DNA of 64,000 bases from Cohnella lupini (lineage in GTDB: Bacteria; Bacillota; Bacilli; Paenibacillales; Paenibacillaceae): assembly GCF_003386205.1 (NCBI RefSeq), contig NZ_QRDY01000008.1, positions 124,001 to 188,000 on the forward strand. The letters run 5' to 3'. The translations under genes were made by a program, and so were the position numbers. The notes under the pieces were generated by a model. That model was not told where the DNA came from, made no database searches, and saw only the letters and a program-made list of their open reading frames with translations. Below, in pieces: positions 43,547 to 51,805 of this stretch. How positions within the stretch are numbered: position 1 is the first letter of the stretch; every line of letters starts with the position of its first letter.

Positions 43547-44668
43547 TTAATATTTGAACACGATGCGAAGCAGCTTGTCGTTAATCGGCGTCAGGGAGTA
43601 GTCCTCGTAAGAATAGCTATAGCCGGTAATCCCTTTCTGGCCGGCGAAAGCTTTCTTCATGTCCGTTTTCAACATAACGCCTCTCGTATAACGGACCAAC
43701 AATTCCTTTTGGCGTTTATCGACGGCATCGCTTATTTTGTTTGTTAATTGTTGCAAGCTGGTTGCGGTACGGGAATCTTCAAGATAAGCGTAACCCAGTT
43801 GCTCGTAAATGGTCTTGTAGAAGGAGACTTTGGATTTATCGGTGACGTTGAGCGTGCTCAATGTTTGATCAAAAGGAGTCGCCGCGGCGGGATAGGATGA
43901 AGATGCCGGCCAAGAGTGATCCGCGCGCATTTGGGCATCGGTGAGATTGTAGTAATCGTACGACACGCGTCCGGCGACATTCGGGACGGGGTCGTTCCAA
44001 GTCGTATCGAGATGGTACCATTTGCCGCCGAGCTGAACTAAGTTCCAAGTATGGGCGATTCCGCGCGACGAGCCTTCCACGATTCGTACCGGAATGCCGG
44101 CTTGCTTCATCATTTCGTAAGTAAGAAGGGCGTACCCTTGGCATACGGTTTCGCCGTTCACTAGCCCGTCATAGGCGGAATGAGCGGCGAGGCTCGTATC
44201 GTAGGAGAGGTTGGTAACGATCCAGTCATGAATCGCCTTTTCCTTCTGATAGTCGTTCATGCCGGGAGTTAATATTTTCCGTAATGCCTGCGAGACGCGC
44301 TTCTGAACTTCCTTCGTCTCGGACAAGCTCTCCCAGTAAGTGAACTTGAAGTCGATCTCGGCTTTGCCCCCGCTCATCGAAGCTTCGTAGCCATAGGTTT
44401 TAACGATGTAGTGCAGGTAGTCGTCCGAATTCACGGCGTCGTCCAAAGTAGCCCGGATATCTTTCTTCATCGAAGCTTCATTGCCTTTATAAGCGATCTC
44501 GAGCGATTCCGCGCGCTGAGCAATCGCGTTAACGATTTCCTTGCGAAGCTGCGCTTGGGAGTCTGTGCTAGCTGCTTGCGCGGACGATCCGTCGAAAGCT
44601 ATCGTCAAAGGTAAAGTCCCCGCCATAATCGCAAGGGCAAGTCCTACCTGCATACCAATTCTCTTCAT
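43547..44668 (-). CDS. exported transglutaminase-like domain protein
   Basis: A 373-residue secreted protein. A signal peptide covers residues 1-32 (hydrophobic LALAIMAGTLPLTIA, then AQAAS). The papain-like transglutaminase core lies at about 170-250 with the triad Cys in GETVCQGYALL, His in IAHTWN and Asp in YHLDTTWND. ATG 44668 is chosen because GGAAGG lies 7 nt upstream and the signal peptide begins there. It may act as a protease or amidase or cross-linker at the cell wall. The gene is preceded by a c-di-GMP-I riboswitch and terminator, so expression should respond to cyclic di-GMP. Confidence 0.92.
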   Translation of the reverse strand: MKRIGMQVGLALAIMAGTLPLTIAFDGSSAQAASTDSQAQLRKEIVNAIAQRAESLEIAYKGNEASMKKDIRATLDDAVNSDDYLHYIVKTYGYEASMSGGKAEIDFKFTYWESLSETKEVQKRVSQALRKILTPGMNDYQKEKAIHDWIVTNLSYDTSLAAHSAYDGLVNGETVCQGYALLTYEMMKQAGIPVRIVEGSSRGIAHTWNLVQLGGKWYHLDTTWNDPVPNVAGRVSYDYYNLTDAQMRADHSWPASSSYPAAATPFDQTLSTLNVTDKSKVSFYKTIYEQLGYAYLEDSRTATSLQQLTNKISDAVDKRQKELLVRYTRGVMLKTDMKKAFAGQKGITGYSYSYEDYSLTPINDKLLRIVFKY

Positions 44669-44702
44669 CGTCATACCTTCCTCTCGCGTCTCGTTGGAAT
44701 AA

Positions 44703-44730
44703 AACAAAAAAGAACTCTGATCACAGAGTC
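44703..44730 (-). terminator. riboswitch expression-platform terminator
   Basis: On the minus strand ACTCTG-TGAT-CAGAGT with an added G-T pair is followed by TTCTTTTTTG. It lies between the c-di-GMP aptamer and the transglutaminase start, the expected place for riboswitch-controlled attenuation. Confidence 0.82.
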
Positions 44731-44743
44731 CTGCCGCGTGTGG

Positions 44744-44840
44744 GGTATGCGTGGCGGCTCGGCGGTCATAACCGAAATTCGGTCTCTAGATCCGTAGCTT
44801 TGCGTCCCAGCGTTTCCGCTGGTTTGCCTTTTTCTGTTAT
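44744..44840 (-). ncRNA. cyclic di-GMP-I (GEMM-I) riboswitch aptamer
   Basis: Read on the minus strand the conserved GEMM-I blocks appear in order: AAGGCAAACC, AGCGGAAACGCTG (GNRA-type tetraloop stem), GGGACGCAAAGCT, CGGATCTA, a P3 hairpin of ACCGAA-TTTCGGT, TATGACC and GCCGAGCCGCC. GGACGCAAAGC and GCAAACC are the hallmark core. The aptamer binds c-di-GMP in established examples. A terminator follows within about 15 nt and the transglutaminase gene begins about 75 nt after the aptamer. Confidence 0.94.
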
Positions 44841-44946
44841 TTTTCGACTATAACACACATTTCGCCGATAATCGAGTCCTTGTATGAAATTGGCTAAATC
44901 CATGTTTATAATGATAGAATTTCCTTATAAGGAAGGGGGGAGAACG

Positions 44947-46293
44947 ATGACTCGGATTACGGATATTCCGACGTCGCGTACGGCCAATTTCATTCGGTTT
45001 CAACGGGATCCGCTTGGGTTTCTCGTCGACGCATTGCCGTTAGGCGATGTCGTATCGCTAAGGACAAGCTCGTTCCGACCCACGTATATCATAAATTCCC
45101 CGGATTTCGTACAGGAGATACTCGTACATCAGGAGCAGGGTTTCCGTAAGGGTCGTAGTTCGGACGTTCTGCGAAGGACGATCGGGGACGGCTTGCTAAC
45201 TTCGGAGAATTCGGTGCACAGGCATCAGAAGAAGGCGCTTATGCCGGTATTCTATAAGGAAAGAATCATGGCTTACGCAGAGGTCGTAGAGGAAGAAACC
45301 AAGAAGCTCGCCGACTCCCTGGAGGAAGGGACTCCTATCCCGATGCATGAAGCGATGATGCAGTTGACTCTCGGAATCGTAGCCCGAAGCCTGTTCAAGA
45401 CGGAGCTTGATTCGAGGAAAGCAGAGCTCGCCGCCGCGGTGGACGTGACGATTCGAGAGACGGCGGGCACGATTTTCTCGCCGCTTATCCTTCCGTTCGG
45501 CATTCCGACGCCGGGCCACGTGAAGCATAAACGGGCCATTCGGACGTTGGAAGCGATGATCTACGAGGCGATCGCCAAGGCTAGGGCGAATCCCGAGCAT
45601 TATTCCGACAGCATGCTCGGTTTGTTGCTGGATACGCAGGACGAGTCCGGCCAAGCCTTGAACGATCGGGAAATCCGCGATCAGATGATGACGATGCTTC
45701 TGGCCGGACACGAGACGACGGCTAACGCGTTAGTGTGGGCTTGGTATTGCTTGGAGCGGACGCCGGATGCCGCCGCGCGGTTGCGCGCGGAGCAGGACGA
45801 GCTTCGGGAAGAGGAGCAACGAACGGGCAAATCTCAGCCGGCTTACGAGAAATACCGCCGAATGGTTTACGCGAAACAAGCCGTGCAGGAGACGTTGCGG
45901 CTCTACCCTCCCGCATGGGCGATTCTTCGCGAATCGGAACGGGAGCTCACGATGCTTGGAGATCGTTTTCCGAAGAATAGCAGCTTTCTGATTAGTCCGT
46001 ATGCGATACATCGTAAAGAGGGCGTATTCGGCGATGCGTACGCGTTTCGCCCGGAGAGATTCGACGAAGGGGTATCCCAGTGGGCTAGGTTTGCTTATTT
46101 TCCGTTCGGTGGAGGGTCCCGAGGTTGCATAGGATCGCAGTTCGCCTTATTGGAAGCGGGGCTTATTCTAGGCTCGCTGGCCGGAAGATTCGAATTCTCG
46201 TCGGTTCCCGGGCAGGGAGAGGGGAAGCCCGAGCCGCTTGTTTCCCTGCGCGTGAAAAACGGTCGCTGGATGGTGCCAAGAAGGCGTAGATAG
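44947..46293 (+). CDS. cytochrome P450
   Basis: A 448-residue heme-thiolate monooxygenase, soluble (no membrane anchor). I-helix oxygen motif AGHETTANAL, K-helix ExxR in QETLRLYPPAW, and heme loop FPFGGGSRGCIGSQF with the axial Cys near residue 394 are all intact. It resembles the CYP102/CYP110-like fatty-acid or alkane type, but the substrate cannot be read. ATG 44947 is preferred to 44884 because GGAAGGGGGGAG lies just upstream. It needs external redox partners, none of which are adjacent. Confidence 0.95.
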   Translation: MTRITDIPTSRTANFIRFQRDPLGFLVDALPLGDVVSLRTSSFRPTYIINSPDFVQEILVHQEQGFRKGRSSDVLRRTIGDGLLTSENSVHRHQKKALMPVFYKERIMAYAEVVEEETKKLADSLEEGTPIPMHEAMMQLTLGIVARSLFKTELDSRKAELAAAVDVTIRETAGTIFSPLILPFGIPTPGHVKHKRAIRTLEAMIYEAIAKARANPEHYSDSMLGLLLDTQDESGQALNDREIRDQMMTMLLAGHETTANALVWAWYCLERTPDAAARLRAEQDELREEEQRTGKSQPAYEKYRRMVYAKQAVQETLRLYPPAWAILRESERELTMLGDRFPKNSSFLISPYAIHRKEGVFGDAYAFRPERFDEGVSQWARFAYFPFGGGSRGCIGSQFALLEAGLILGSLAGRFEFSSVPGQGEGKPEPLVSLRVKNGRWMVPRRRR

Positions 46294-46359
46294 GAGCTGC
46301 AGTGGGTAATAAGAAGCAAGAATGCCGTAAGGCCATTCGGCGACAAGGAGGGGTAATCG

Positions 46360-46809
46360 ATGGGAAATCCTCTAGGCGAGATCAAGAAGAACGTAAGCGA
46401 CATCAAGGAATCGATCCGAGAAATCAAGGAGGACGTTCAATCAACTGTGCTAGGAGCCAAGGAAGCGATGAACGAAACGAAGGATGCGATAACCAGATGG
46501 AAGTCCGCGGACGGTACCGACGAGATCGGCGAGTTGATCAAGGAGGAGAATGCTTTCGTTCTCCGCGGCCCGGATGGCCAGATCGGCGAGATTACGTATG
46601 CGGAGCTGGGAGGAAGCACGTGGATCATCAATCACACTTACGTCTCTCCTCCATACCGGGGACGGGGCCAAGCGAGGAGGATGCTCCGACGGCTTGCTGA
46701 TGAAGCCAGAGCGGAGAATAAGAAGCTCGTTCCGATATGCTCGTTCGCGGCGGCACAGTTCAAGATGGAGCTGGAGTATGACGATGTCTGGGAACGTAAC
46801 GAAATGTAA
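46360..46809 (+). CDS. GNAT family N-acetyltransferase (YjdJ-like) with charged N-terminal extension
   Basis: A 149-residue protein. Residues 1-55 form a charged, probably helical extension (LGEIKKNVSDIKESIREIKE). Residues 60-149 match the small YidJ/YjdJ-type acetyltransferase: GPDGQIGEITYAELG, HTYVSPPYRGRGQARRML (acetyl-CoA loop), LVPICSFAA. The substrate is unknown. CAAGGAGGGG precedes the ATG. A paralogue with the same core lies at 63199. Confidence 0.88.
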   Translation: MGNPLGEIKKNVSDIKESIREIKEDVQSTVLGAKEAMNETKDAITRWKSADGTDEIGELIKEENAFVLRGPDGQIGEITYAELGGSTWIINHTYVSPPYRGRGQARRMLRRLADEARAENKKLVPICSFAAAQFKMELEYDDVWERNEM

Positions 46810-46825
46810 CCTGACTCTATATGTA

Positions 46826-46850
46826 ACGCAACGCAACGCAACGCAACGGA
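46826..46850. repeat. pentanucleotide ACGCA microsatellite in a 5' untranslated region
   Basis: Four perfect ACGCA units and a fifth variant ACGGA, which forms part of the GGAGG ribosome site of the next gene. Confidence 0.9.
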
Positions 46851-46860
46851 GGAATGACGG

Positions 46861-47484
46861 ATGAATTTGTTCCGGATCAAGCCGGATCCGAAAGGGATAG
46901 ACAGAATGCGAATCTTCCTCAAGGATAATTTCGTGAGCATCGCTATTCCGGGAATCGGCGATTTGGAGTCGGTAGACGGGAACGAAGAGGGAAGCGATAA
47001 GTCCGAGGAAGCGATTATTTTCTCCCGAACGATGCAAGACGGGGACTATGTATTGGTTCCTTACGAGGATTCGGTCTACTTGGGGGATCTCGGGGATTAT
47101 TATTACGTCGAATCTCCCGATCCGGAAGAGGATGACGGAATGCGGCATCGCAGGGGCGTGACGTGGTTGAACCGCATTCCTCTGGACGAGTTGAACGAGT
47201 ACGTCCAAGAGCTAGTGAACGATCGTTCCGCGCTACGGGAATTCGGACACCCGTTGTCGTTGGCGCAATTGGACCGCTGGATATCGTTCAGGCAACCGGA
47301 AATAGCGGCGAACCTTGCTACAAGCGGGGGTAGTCGGATTGAAATAGACAAGGAAACGATCGCCGAAGCGATTGCCGTTATGAAGGAAGCCATGAAGAGC
47401 GAAGACGCGGAGCGCCGCGAAAGGGCGGCCGCGGCGATATTGAATTATGCTTCGTCGTCTATAGACATTGGAAAGCCGACCTGA
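46861..47484 (+). CDS. hypothetical protein, acidic
   Basis: A 207-residue protein I do not recognise with certainty. The N-terminal domain (FRIKPDPKGIDRMRIFLKDN, GIGDLESVDG, DYVLVPYEDSVYLGDLGDYY) looks like a compact beta-rich module seen at the N-terminus of some bacillary nuclease-like proteins. The middle has GVTWLNRIPLDEL, and the C-terminus is helical and charged. No catalytic motif is evident. GGAGG lies 8 nt before the ATG, immediately after the ACGCA repeat. A hairpin terminator follows. Confidence 0.72.
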   Translation: MNLFRIKPDPKGIDRMRIFLKDNFVSIAIPGIGDLESVDGNEEGSDKSEEAIIFSRTMQDGDYVLVPYEDSVYLGDLGDYYYVESPDPEEDDGMRHRRGVTWLNRIPLDELNEYVQELVNDRSALREFGHPLSLAQLDRWISFRQPEIAANLATSGGSRIEIDKETIAEAIAVMKEAMKSEDAERRERAAAAILNYASSSIDIGKPT

Positions 47485-47505
47485 CGAGAAATCGCGGTCG
47501 GCTTT
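47471..47505. terminator. intrinsic terminator
   Basis: AAAGCCGACC pairs with GGTCGGCTTT around a 14-nt loop, followed by a short T-run; it overlaps the end of the hypothetical gene and faces the XRE regulator gene. Confidence 0.78.
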
Positions 47506-47507
47506 TA

Positions 47508-47867
47508 TTATCGGGTCGTATATTTATCGTTGTCCCCTAATATTTCCCTCACGACATTGCGTACCATCCGGACTTGATCGGGGCGTTGATACCTCAAGGT
47601 AGTAAGAATCTCCTGCAGGTCGGTCTCCGATTCCGTGCGCTGCTCCTCCTCGTCCGCGTAAGTGAACAATTGGGACAGGCTAACTTCGAGCGCCGAAGCC
47701 ATCTTCGCGAGATTGAGGAGGGAAATGTTTTTCTCGCCCCTCTCGATCTGACCGATATAGGAGTAGTGAAAGCCGCCCTTTTCCCCGAGCAGCTCCTGCG
47801 ACATCCCCCGTTCTTTACGCAGGCTCCGAATGCGCCTCCCGACAAGCTTAAGAATATCCATATCCAT
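47508..47867 (-). CDS. XRE-family HTH transcriptional regulator
   Basis: A 119-residue regulator. The HTH (RRIRSLRKERGMSQELLGEKGGFHYSYIGQIERGEKN, read in parts) covers residues 8-62 in the SinR/Xre fold. A C-terminal helical tail (LQEILTTLRYQRPDQVRMVRNVV) probably dimerises or meets a partner. ATG 47867 follows GAGGTG with a 7-nt spacer. Targets unknown; it is divergent from the LytTR gene. Confidence 0.9.
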   Translation of the reverse strand: MDMDILKLVGRRIRSLRKERGMSQELLGEKGGFHYSYIGQIERGEKNISLLNLAKMASALEVSLSQLFTYADEEEQRTESETDLQEILTTLRYQRPDQVRMVRNVVREILGDNDKYTTR

Positions 47868-48079
47868 GACCACACACCTCTTGAGTACAGTGTAGGGAAA
47901 GCTTGATCGGCTTTACATTCGTCGTTAGGTACAGAATTGTAATAAAATGATATTTAATCGTATTAAAATCGGGTATAATTAAGATCAATGATGACAATGT
48001 CGAACCAATATTAGATTCATCGGTATCATTCCGCGTCTTAGCATCGTCTATACATAGCCTTGCGAATGAGGGGATAAGC

Positions 48080-48415
48080 ATGCAACTGCCGTTACTGAAT
48101 TCCGAAGGAGTTATTCGTTGGGTAGACGGGCAAGACATCTTGTACTTGCAGACGGACGGCTCGGGCGACGTTACGTTATTCGCATACGACGAAACCTATA
48201 AGGCGATTTCCACCGTCAAGGAATTGTTCAGGCTTCTGGAGCCGGCGGGATTCGTAAGGGTAGATAGAGGCACCGTCGTAAATCCAAGCCGCATCGATTC
48301 TTTCGATCCTCTGTTGAACGTCGCGAGAATTCGAACATCGGAGAGCATCATTCTGATTTCGGTACCCGAGAGAATGCTGGGAATCCTAAAACTTTTCGGC
48401 ACCGGCGGGGAATAG
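48080..48415 (+). CDS. stand-alone LytTR DNA-binding domain protein
   Basis: A 111-residue protein consisting of a LytTR domain alone: WVDGQDILYLQTDGSG, YKAISTVKELFRLLEPAGFVRVDRGTVVNPSRID and a final strand ending ERMLGILKLF. LytTR domains bind direct repeats as transcription factors. No receiver domain is present, so it is probably controlled otherwise. GAGGGGAT precedes the ATG. The following small membrane gene may be a partner, as in LytTR-regulatory systems with membrane inhibitors (inference). Confidence 0.86.
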   Translation: MQLPLLNSEGVIRWVDGQDILYLQTDGSGDVTLFAYDETYKAISTVKELFRLLEPAGFVRVDRGTVVNPSRIDSFDPLLNVARIRTSESIILISVPERMLGILKLFGTGGE

Positions 48416-48484
48416 AAGGTTTAGAACGGGGGGTAATTGTCAACTCTATTAGAGTGAAAGATTCTAGTAGAGCGGGGGATTGAG

Positions 48485-48763
48485 ATGCTCCTATTGGGAA
48501 TAGCCGGAATGATCGCATCCATTGCTTGCGCAGCGCTTTTCGTTACCGGAAGAATGTCCATCATAGGCAGGACGTTGGCATTCGCTTTCGTGGCCATGGG
48601 GGTCGCACTGGGCTCGACTGCAGGTACGATTGCGGCCGGAGCCGGAGCCTCCGATATTCATTCCGCATCCATAGGTATTATCGCCGGAGGGCTACTCGCA
48701 TTCGCCGGCAACATGGCTATTCGCAAGCTCATCAAGAAGGTAGATCTACGACATCATTCCTAA
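48485..48763 (+). CDS. small membrane protein, three hydrophobic segments
   Basis: A 92-residue protein rich in Ala, Gly and Ile, with predicted helices about 3-22, 30-52 and 58-78 and a basic C-terminus (IRKLIKKVDLRHH). I do not recognise a family. GCGGGGGATTGAG precedes the ATG. It lies 69 bp after the LytTR gene, so it could be its membrane-bound partner. A strong terminator follows. Confidence 0.68.
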   Translation: MLLLGIAGMIASIACAALFVTGRMSIIGRTLAFAFVAMGVALGSTAGTIAAGAGASDIHSASIGIIAGGLLAFAGNMAIRKLIKKVDLRHHS

Positions 48764-48791
48764 TTCCGCTATGAAGTAGTAGCCGGTTATG

Positions 48792-48826
48792 ACAAAGGCA
48801 CCGACCTCGAGGGTCGGTGCCTTTGT
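48792..48826. terminator. bidirectional intrinsic terminator
   Basis: A 15-bp stem, ACAAAGGCACCGACC with its complement, has a 5-nt loop between the convergent small membrane gene and the helicase gene. Confidence 0.9.
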
Positions 48827-48832
48827 TGCGCG

Positions 48833-51805
48833 TCAGCCGATCATGTCCCGGCGCAAGGTGAACAAATCCTTCAGCTCGTCCGTCGACAGCTCGGTAATCC
48901 AGCCTTCGGACGAAGAGATAACGTTCTCGCTGAGCTGCTGCTTGCTCTCGAGCATCTCGTCGATCCGTTCCTCCAGCGTGCCCAGAGAGATGAATTTATG
49001 CACCTGCACGTCCCTAGTCTGACCCATTCGGTAAGCGCGGTCGGTGGCTTGGTTCTCGACGGCCGGATTCCACCAGCGATCGAAATGGAACACGTGGTTG
49101 GCCGCCGTAAGATTGAGACCGACGCCCCCGGCTTTGAGCGAGAGAATGAAGACGTTCGGCTGCTCTGCGGGCTCGGAGCTTTCCTTCGCTTGGAATTGGT
49201 CTATCATTCTGTCCCTCGCGACTTTGGACGTGCTTCCGTTCAAGTAGAGAACGGGCTCCCGAAGCTCATGCTCTAGTACGCGCTTCAGCATCTGCCCCAT
49301 GCCGATATACTGCGTGAAAATTAGGCACCGGTCGCCTTCATCCCGGAGTTCCTTCACCATGTCTAACAATCGTTCCAGCTTGGACGACCGGCTAACGATC
49401 GCCTCCGTGTCGAATGGCGTTTCTTCGGACGAGGGCGATAGGCTTGGCTCCGGCAAAGGCTCTTTCGTCATCAGCATCGGATGGTCGCAAAGCTGCTTCA
49501 GTTGGGTAAGCGCCGCCAGAATCGCTCCCTTGCGTTCGATTCCCTCAAGCTTCTGCATTCTTTCCATAAGCTCGTTAACGGTCTGTTCATACAGCGCGCC
49601 TTGCTCGGCGGTTAAGTTGACGTAGGTCTTCATTTCGTTCTTGTCCGGCAAGTCAAGCTGGATAGCCGGGTCCTTTTTCTTGCGACGAAGCATGAACGGC
49701 CTAATCAGCTTCTGCAGATCGGCAGTGAGTTGCTCGTCCTTCTCCTTCTCGATCGCGATGGCGAACCGGTTGTTGAATTCGCGTGCGCTTCCCAAATAAC
49801 CGGGATTGATAAAGTCGTAAAGCGACCACAACTCCGCCAGCCGGTTCTCGATCGGCGTTCCCGTAAGCGCTATTCGATGCCTGGCGGGAAGGCTGCGGAC
49901 TACAGTGGATTGCTTCGTCTGGGCGTTCTTGATATTTTGCGCTTCATCGAGGCTGACGGAGGTCCAAGTCAGCATCTGAAGCGTTTCTTGGTCGAGCGAG
50001 CATGTGGCGTACGAAGTAAGGACGACGTCGGCTTGCTTCGCTTCCTCGACGAAGGCCTCCCCGCTAAACCGCCTGTTCCCGTAGTGCAGCATGACCTTCA
50101 AGCTAGGAGCAAAGCGGCTGATTTCCTTCTGCCAATTTCCTAGCACCGAGGTCGGACAGATGATCAAGGACGGAATCCTATTGGGATCCGAATCCGACGT
50201 GTTTTCTTTGATATGCAGCAAATAAGCGATGAGCTGTACCGTTTTGCCGAGTCCCATATCGTCCGCCAAGCACGCACCCAGGCCGAATCCGCGGAGGAAA
50301 GACAGCCACGCGTACCCGTCTTGTTGATAAGCGCGAAGCTCCGCTCGGAGCCCGGCCGGAACGGCAAGCTTCGGATGCTCGGCTTGTTGGGTAAGCTGAC
50401 TGATGAGCTTAAGCATATGCTGATTAAGTTCAACCTCCAGCTGGAGCCGGTGCGCGCGGTCGGCCTCCAACTCCTCGTTATCCGCGTTAGATGCTTCAAC
50501 GTTCGCATCGTTGCCCAACAGATGCAGCTGCAGTACGTCCTGGAAGGAAAGGCCCTGTTCTTTGTTCACGGAAGCCATCGCTTTGCGAATTTGGGCAAGC
50601 AGCGTCGGATCCAACTGGATCCATTCTCCGCGGAAACGAACGAGCCTCGCATTGCGAGCGACCAGCTCGGCGAATTCGGACTCGGATAGATCGGCTTCGC
50701 CGATGGCGATTCGCCAGTCGAAGTCGACGAGCGAGTCGAGACCGAACAAAGAGCTTCCCGCACGTCCGCCTTCGCCGGAGCTAACCTTGGCGCGTAGCCG
50801 AGGCTTCTTCCGACTGGCGGTTTCCCACCATGCGGGAAGCAGGACATGCCATCCGGAATCGAGCAGCCGCTGGCTTTCCGTCGTCAAGAATCTCCATGCG
50901 GCTTCGTCGTCCAGCAGTCGGGAGAAAATATTATCGCTCGCTCCGCTAAACCTCTCCGCGGGAAGGCTAGCCCGCAATCTCTCCAGCCAACCGCTTGAAC
51001 GGGTTCTGACGTGCGGAGTCCAATCGCTTGGCCATGAGCCGAATACTTCGCCGTTATCCGCCAGCCGTACAAGGGATAACCGAGAAGAATCCCGTTTATC
51101 TTGAAGGACCAGTTGCAGGCGCCAACCGGATTGGTCTTCGTCCGGCTCCAGCAATTGCAAAGCGGGCCGGAAGGGAGCGGTATCGGCTTTCCAGCCGATA
51201 GCGACTAGCCAAGCTTGTTCGTCCAGGCCGGCCTCGACTGTTTTGTTCCGCGCGAATAAGAGCGGGAATTCGCTTCGCAGATCGGAGGCCGTCATTTCAG
51301 ATCCGTATTGCCGATGAAATACGGCAGCGGAGAACGCGGCTAGGAGCCCGTTCATGAAATCGGGATCTTCCTTGATCTCGTCCATGGCCGCGCGTTCGTC
51401 CGCGCCGATCGCTTCCTCGTCCCACTTCCACTGCAATTTGCCGGACTGGAACGAGGAGAAATCAGGGATATACTTCTTGTCCTCCAAGCACTGGGCCAAT
51501 ATCGGCGCGACCTTGATCAAGCGTTCTGCGACATCGCTCCATAGCCATTGGATATGCTGAAGAAGGCGGGCTTCCGCGAAGAAAGGAATGACCATTTCCG
51601 CGGGGAGTTGCACGAGCTCGAGCTGTTGGAAGGGGTGGATTTCCAGCTCCGTTCCGTAGAAAGACTCTTCGTGCCAGGCAAACAAACCCTGCTTAAGAGA
51701 CAGTCCGGACACGAACGATTCCTCGTTGTAAGCGCCATGGATGAGGGCATTTCCGTGCCCGTCGAAAACGATCTGTATTTGAATGTATTCCGTATATTTG
51801 TTCAT
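48833..51805 (-). CDS. SNF2-family DEAD/DEAH-box helicase
   Basis: A 990-residue SWI2/SNF2 ATPase. An N-terminal half of about 480 residues includes the bacterial SNF2-N region. The ATPase core follows: motif I DDMGLGKTVQL, Ia ICPTSVLGNW, II SLDEAQNIKN, III LTGTPIENRLAELWSLYDF. The C-terminal lobe has IFTQYIGMGQML, LSLKAGGVGLNLTAANHVFHFDRWWNPAVENQATDRAYRMGQ (motifs V and VI, read in parts). Such proteins translocate on double-stranded DNA to remodel complexes, including RNA polymerase. It overlaps the SWIM gene by 4 bp, forming a two-gene operon. Confidence 0.95.
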   Translation of the reverse strand: MNKYTEYIQIQIVFDGHGNALIHGAYNEESFVSGLSLKQGLFAWHEESFYGTELEIHPFQQLELVQLPAEMVIPFFAEARLLQHIQWLWSDVAERLIKVAPILAQCLEDKKYIPDFSSFQSGKLQWKWDEEAIGADERAAMDEIKEDPDFMNGLLAAFSAAVFHRQYGSEMTASDLRSEFPLLFARNKTVEAGLDEQAWLVAIGWKADTAPFRPALQLLEPDEDQSGWRLQLVLQDKRDSSRLSLVRLADNGEVFGSWPSDWTPHVRTRSSGWLERLRASLPAERFSGASDNIFSRLLDDEAAWRFLTTESQRLLDSGWHVLLPAWWETASRKKPRLRAKVSSGEGGRAGSSLFGLDSLVDFDWRIAIGEADLSESEFAELVARNARLVRFRGEWIQLDPTLLAQIRKAMASVNKEQGLSFQDVLQLHLLGNDANVEASNADNEELEADRAHRLQLEVELNQHMLKLISQLTQQAEHPKLAVPAGLRAELRAYQQDGYAWLSFLRGFGLGACLADDMGLGKTVQLIAYLLHIKENTSDSDPNRIPSLIICPTSVLGNWQKEISRFAPSLKVMLHYGNRRFSGEAFVEEAKQADVVLTSYATCSLDQETLQMLTWTSVSLDEAQNIKNAQTKQSTVVRSLPARHRIALTGTPIENRLAELWSLYDFINPGYLGSAREFNNRFAIAIEKEKDEQLTADLQKLIRPFMLRRKKKDPAIQLDLPDKNEMKTYVNLTAEQGALYEQTVNELMERMQKLEGIERKGAILAALTQLKQLCDHPMLMTKEPLPEPSLSPSSEETPFDTEAIVSRSSKLERLLDMVKELRDEGDRCLIFTQYIGMGQMLKRVLEHELREPVLYLNGSTSKVARDRMIDQFQAKESSEPAEQPNVFILSLKAGGVGLNLTAANHVFHFDRWWNPAVENQATDRAYRMGQTRDVQVHKFISLGTLEERIDEMLESKQQLSENVISSSEGWITELSTDELKDLFTLRRDMIG

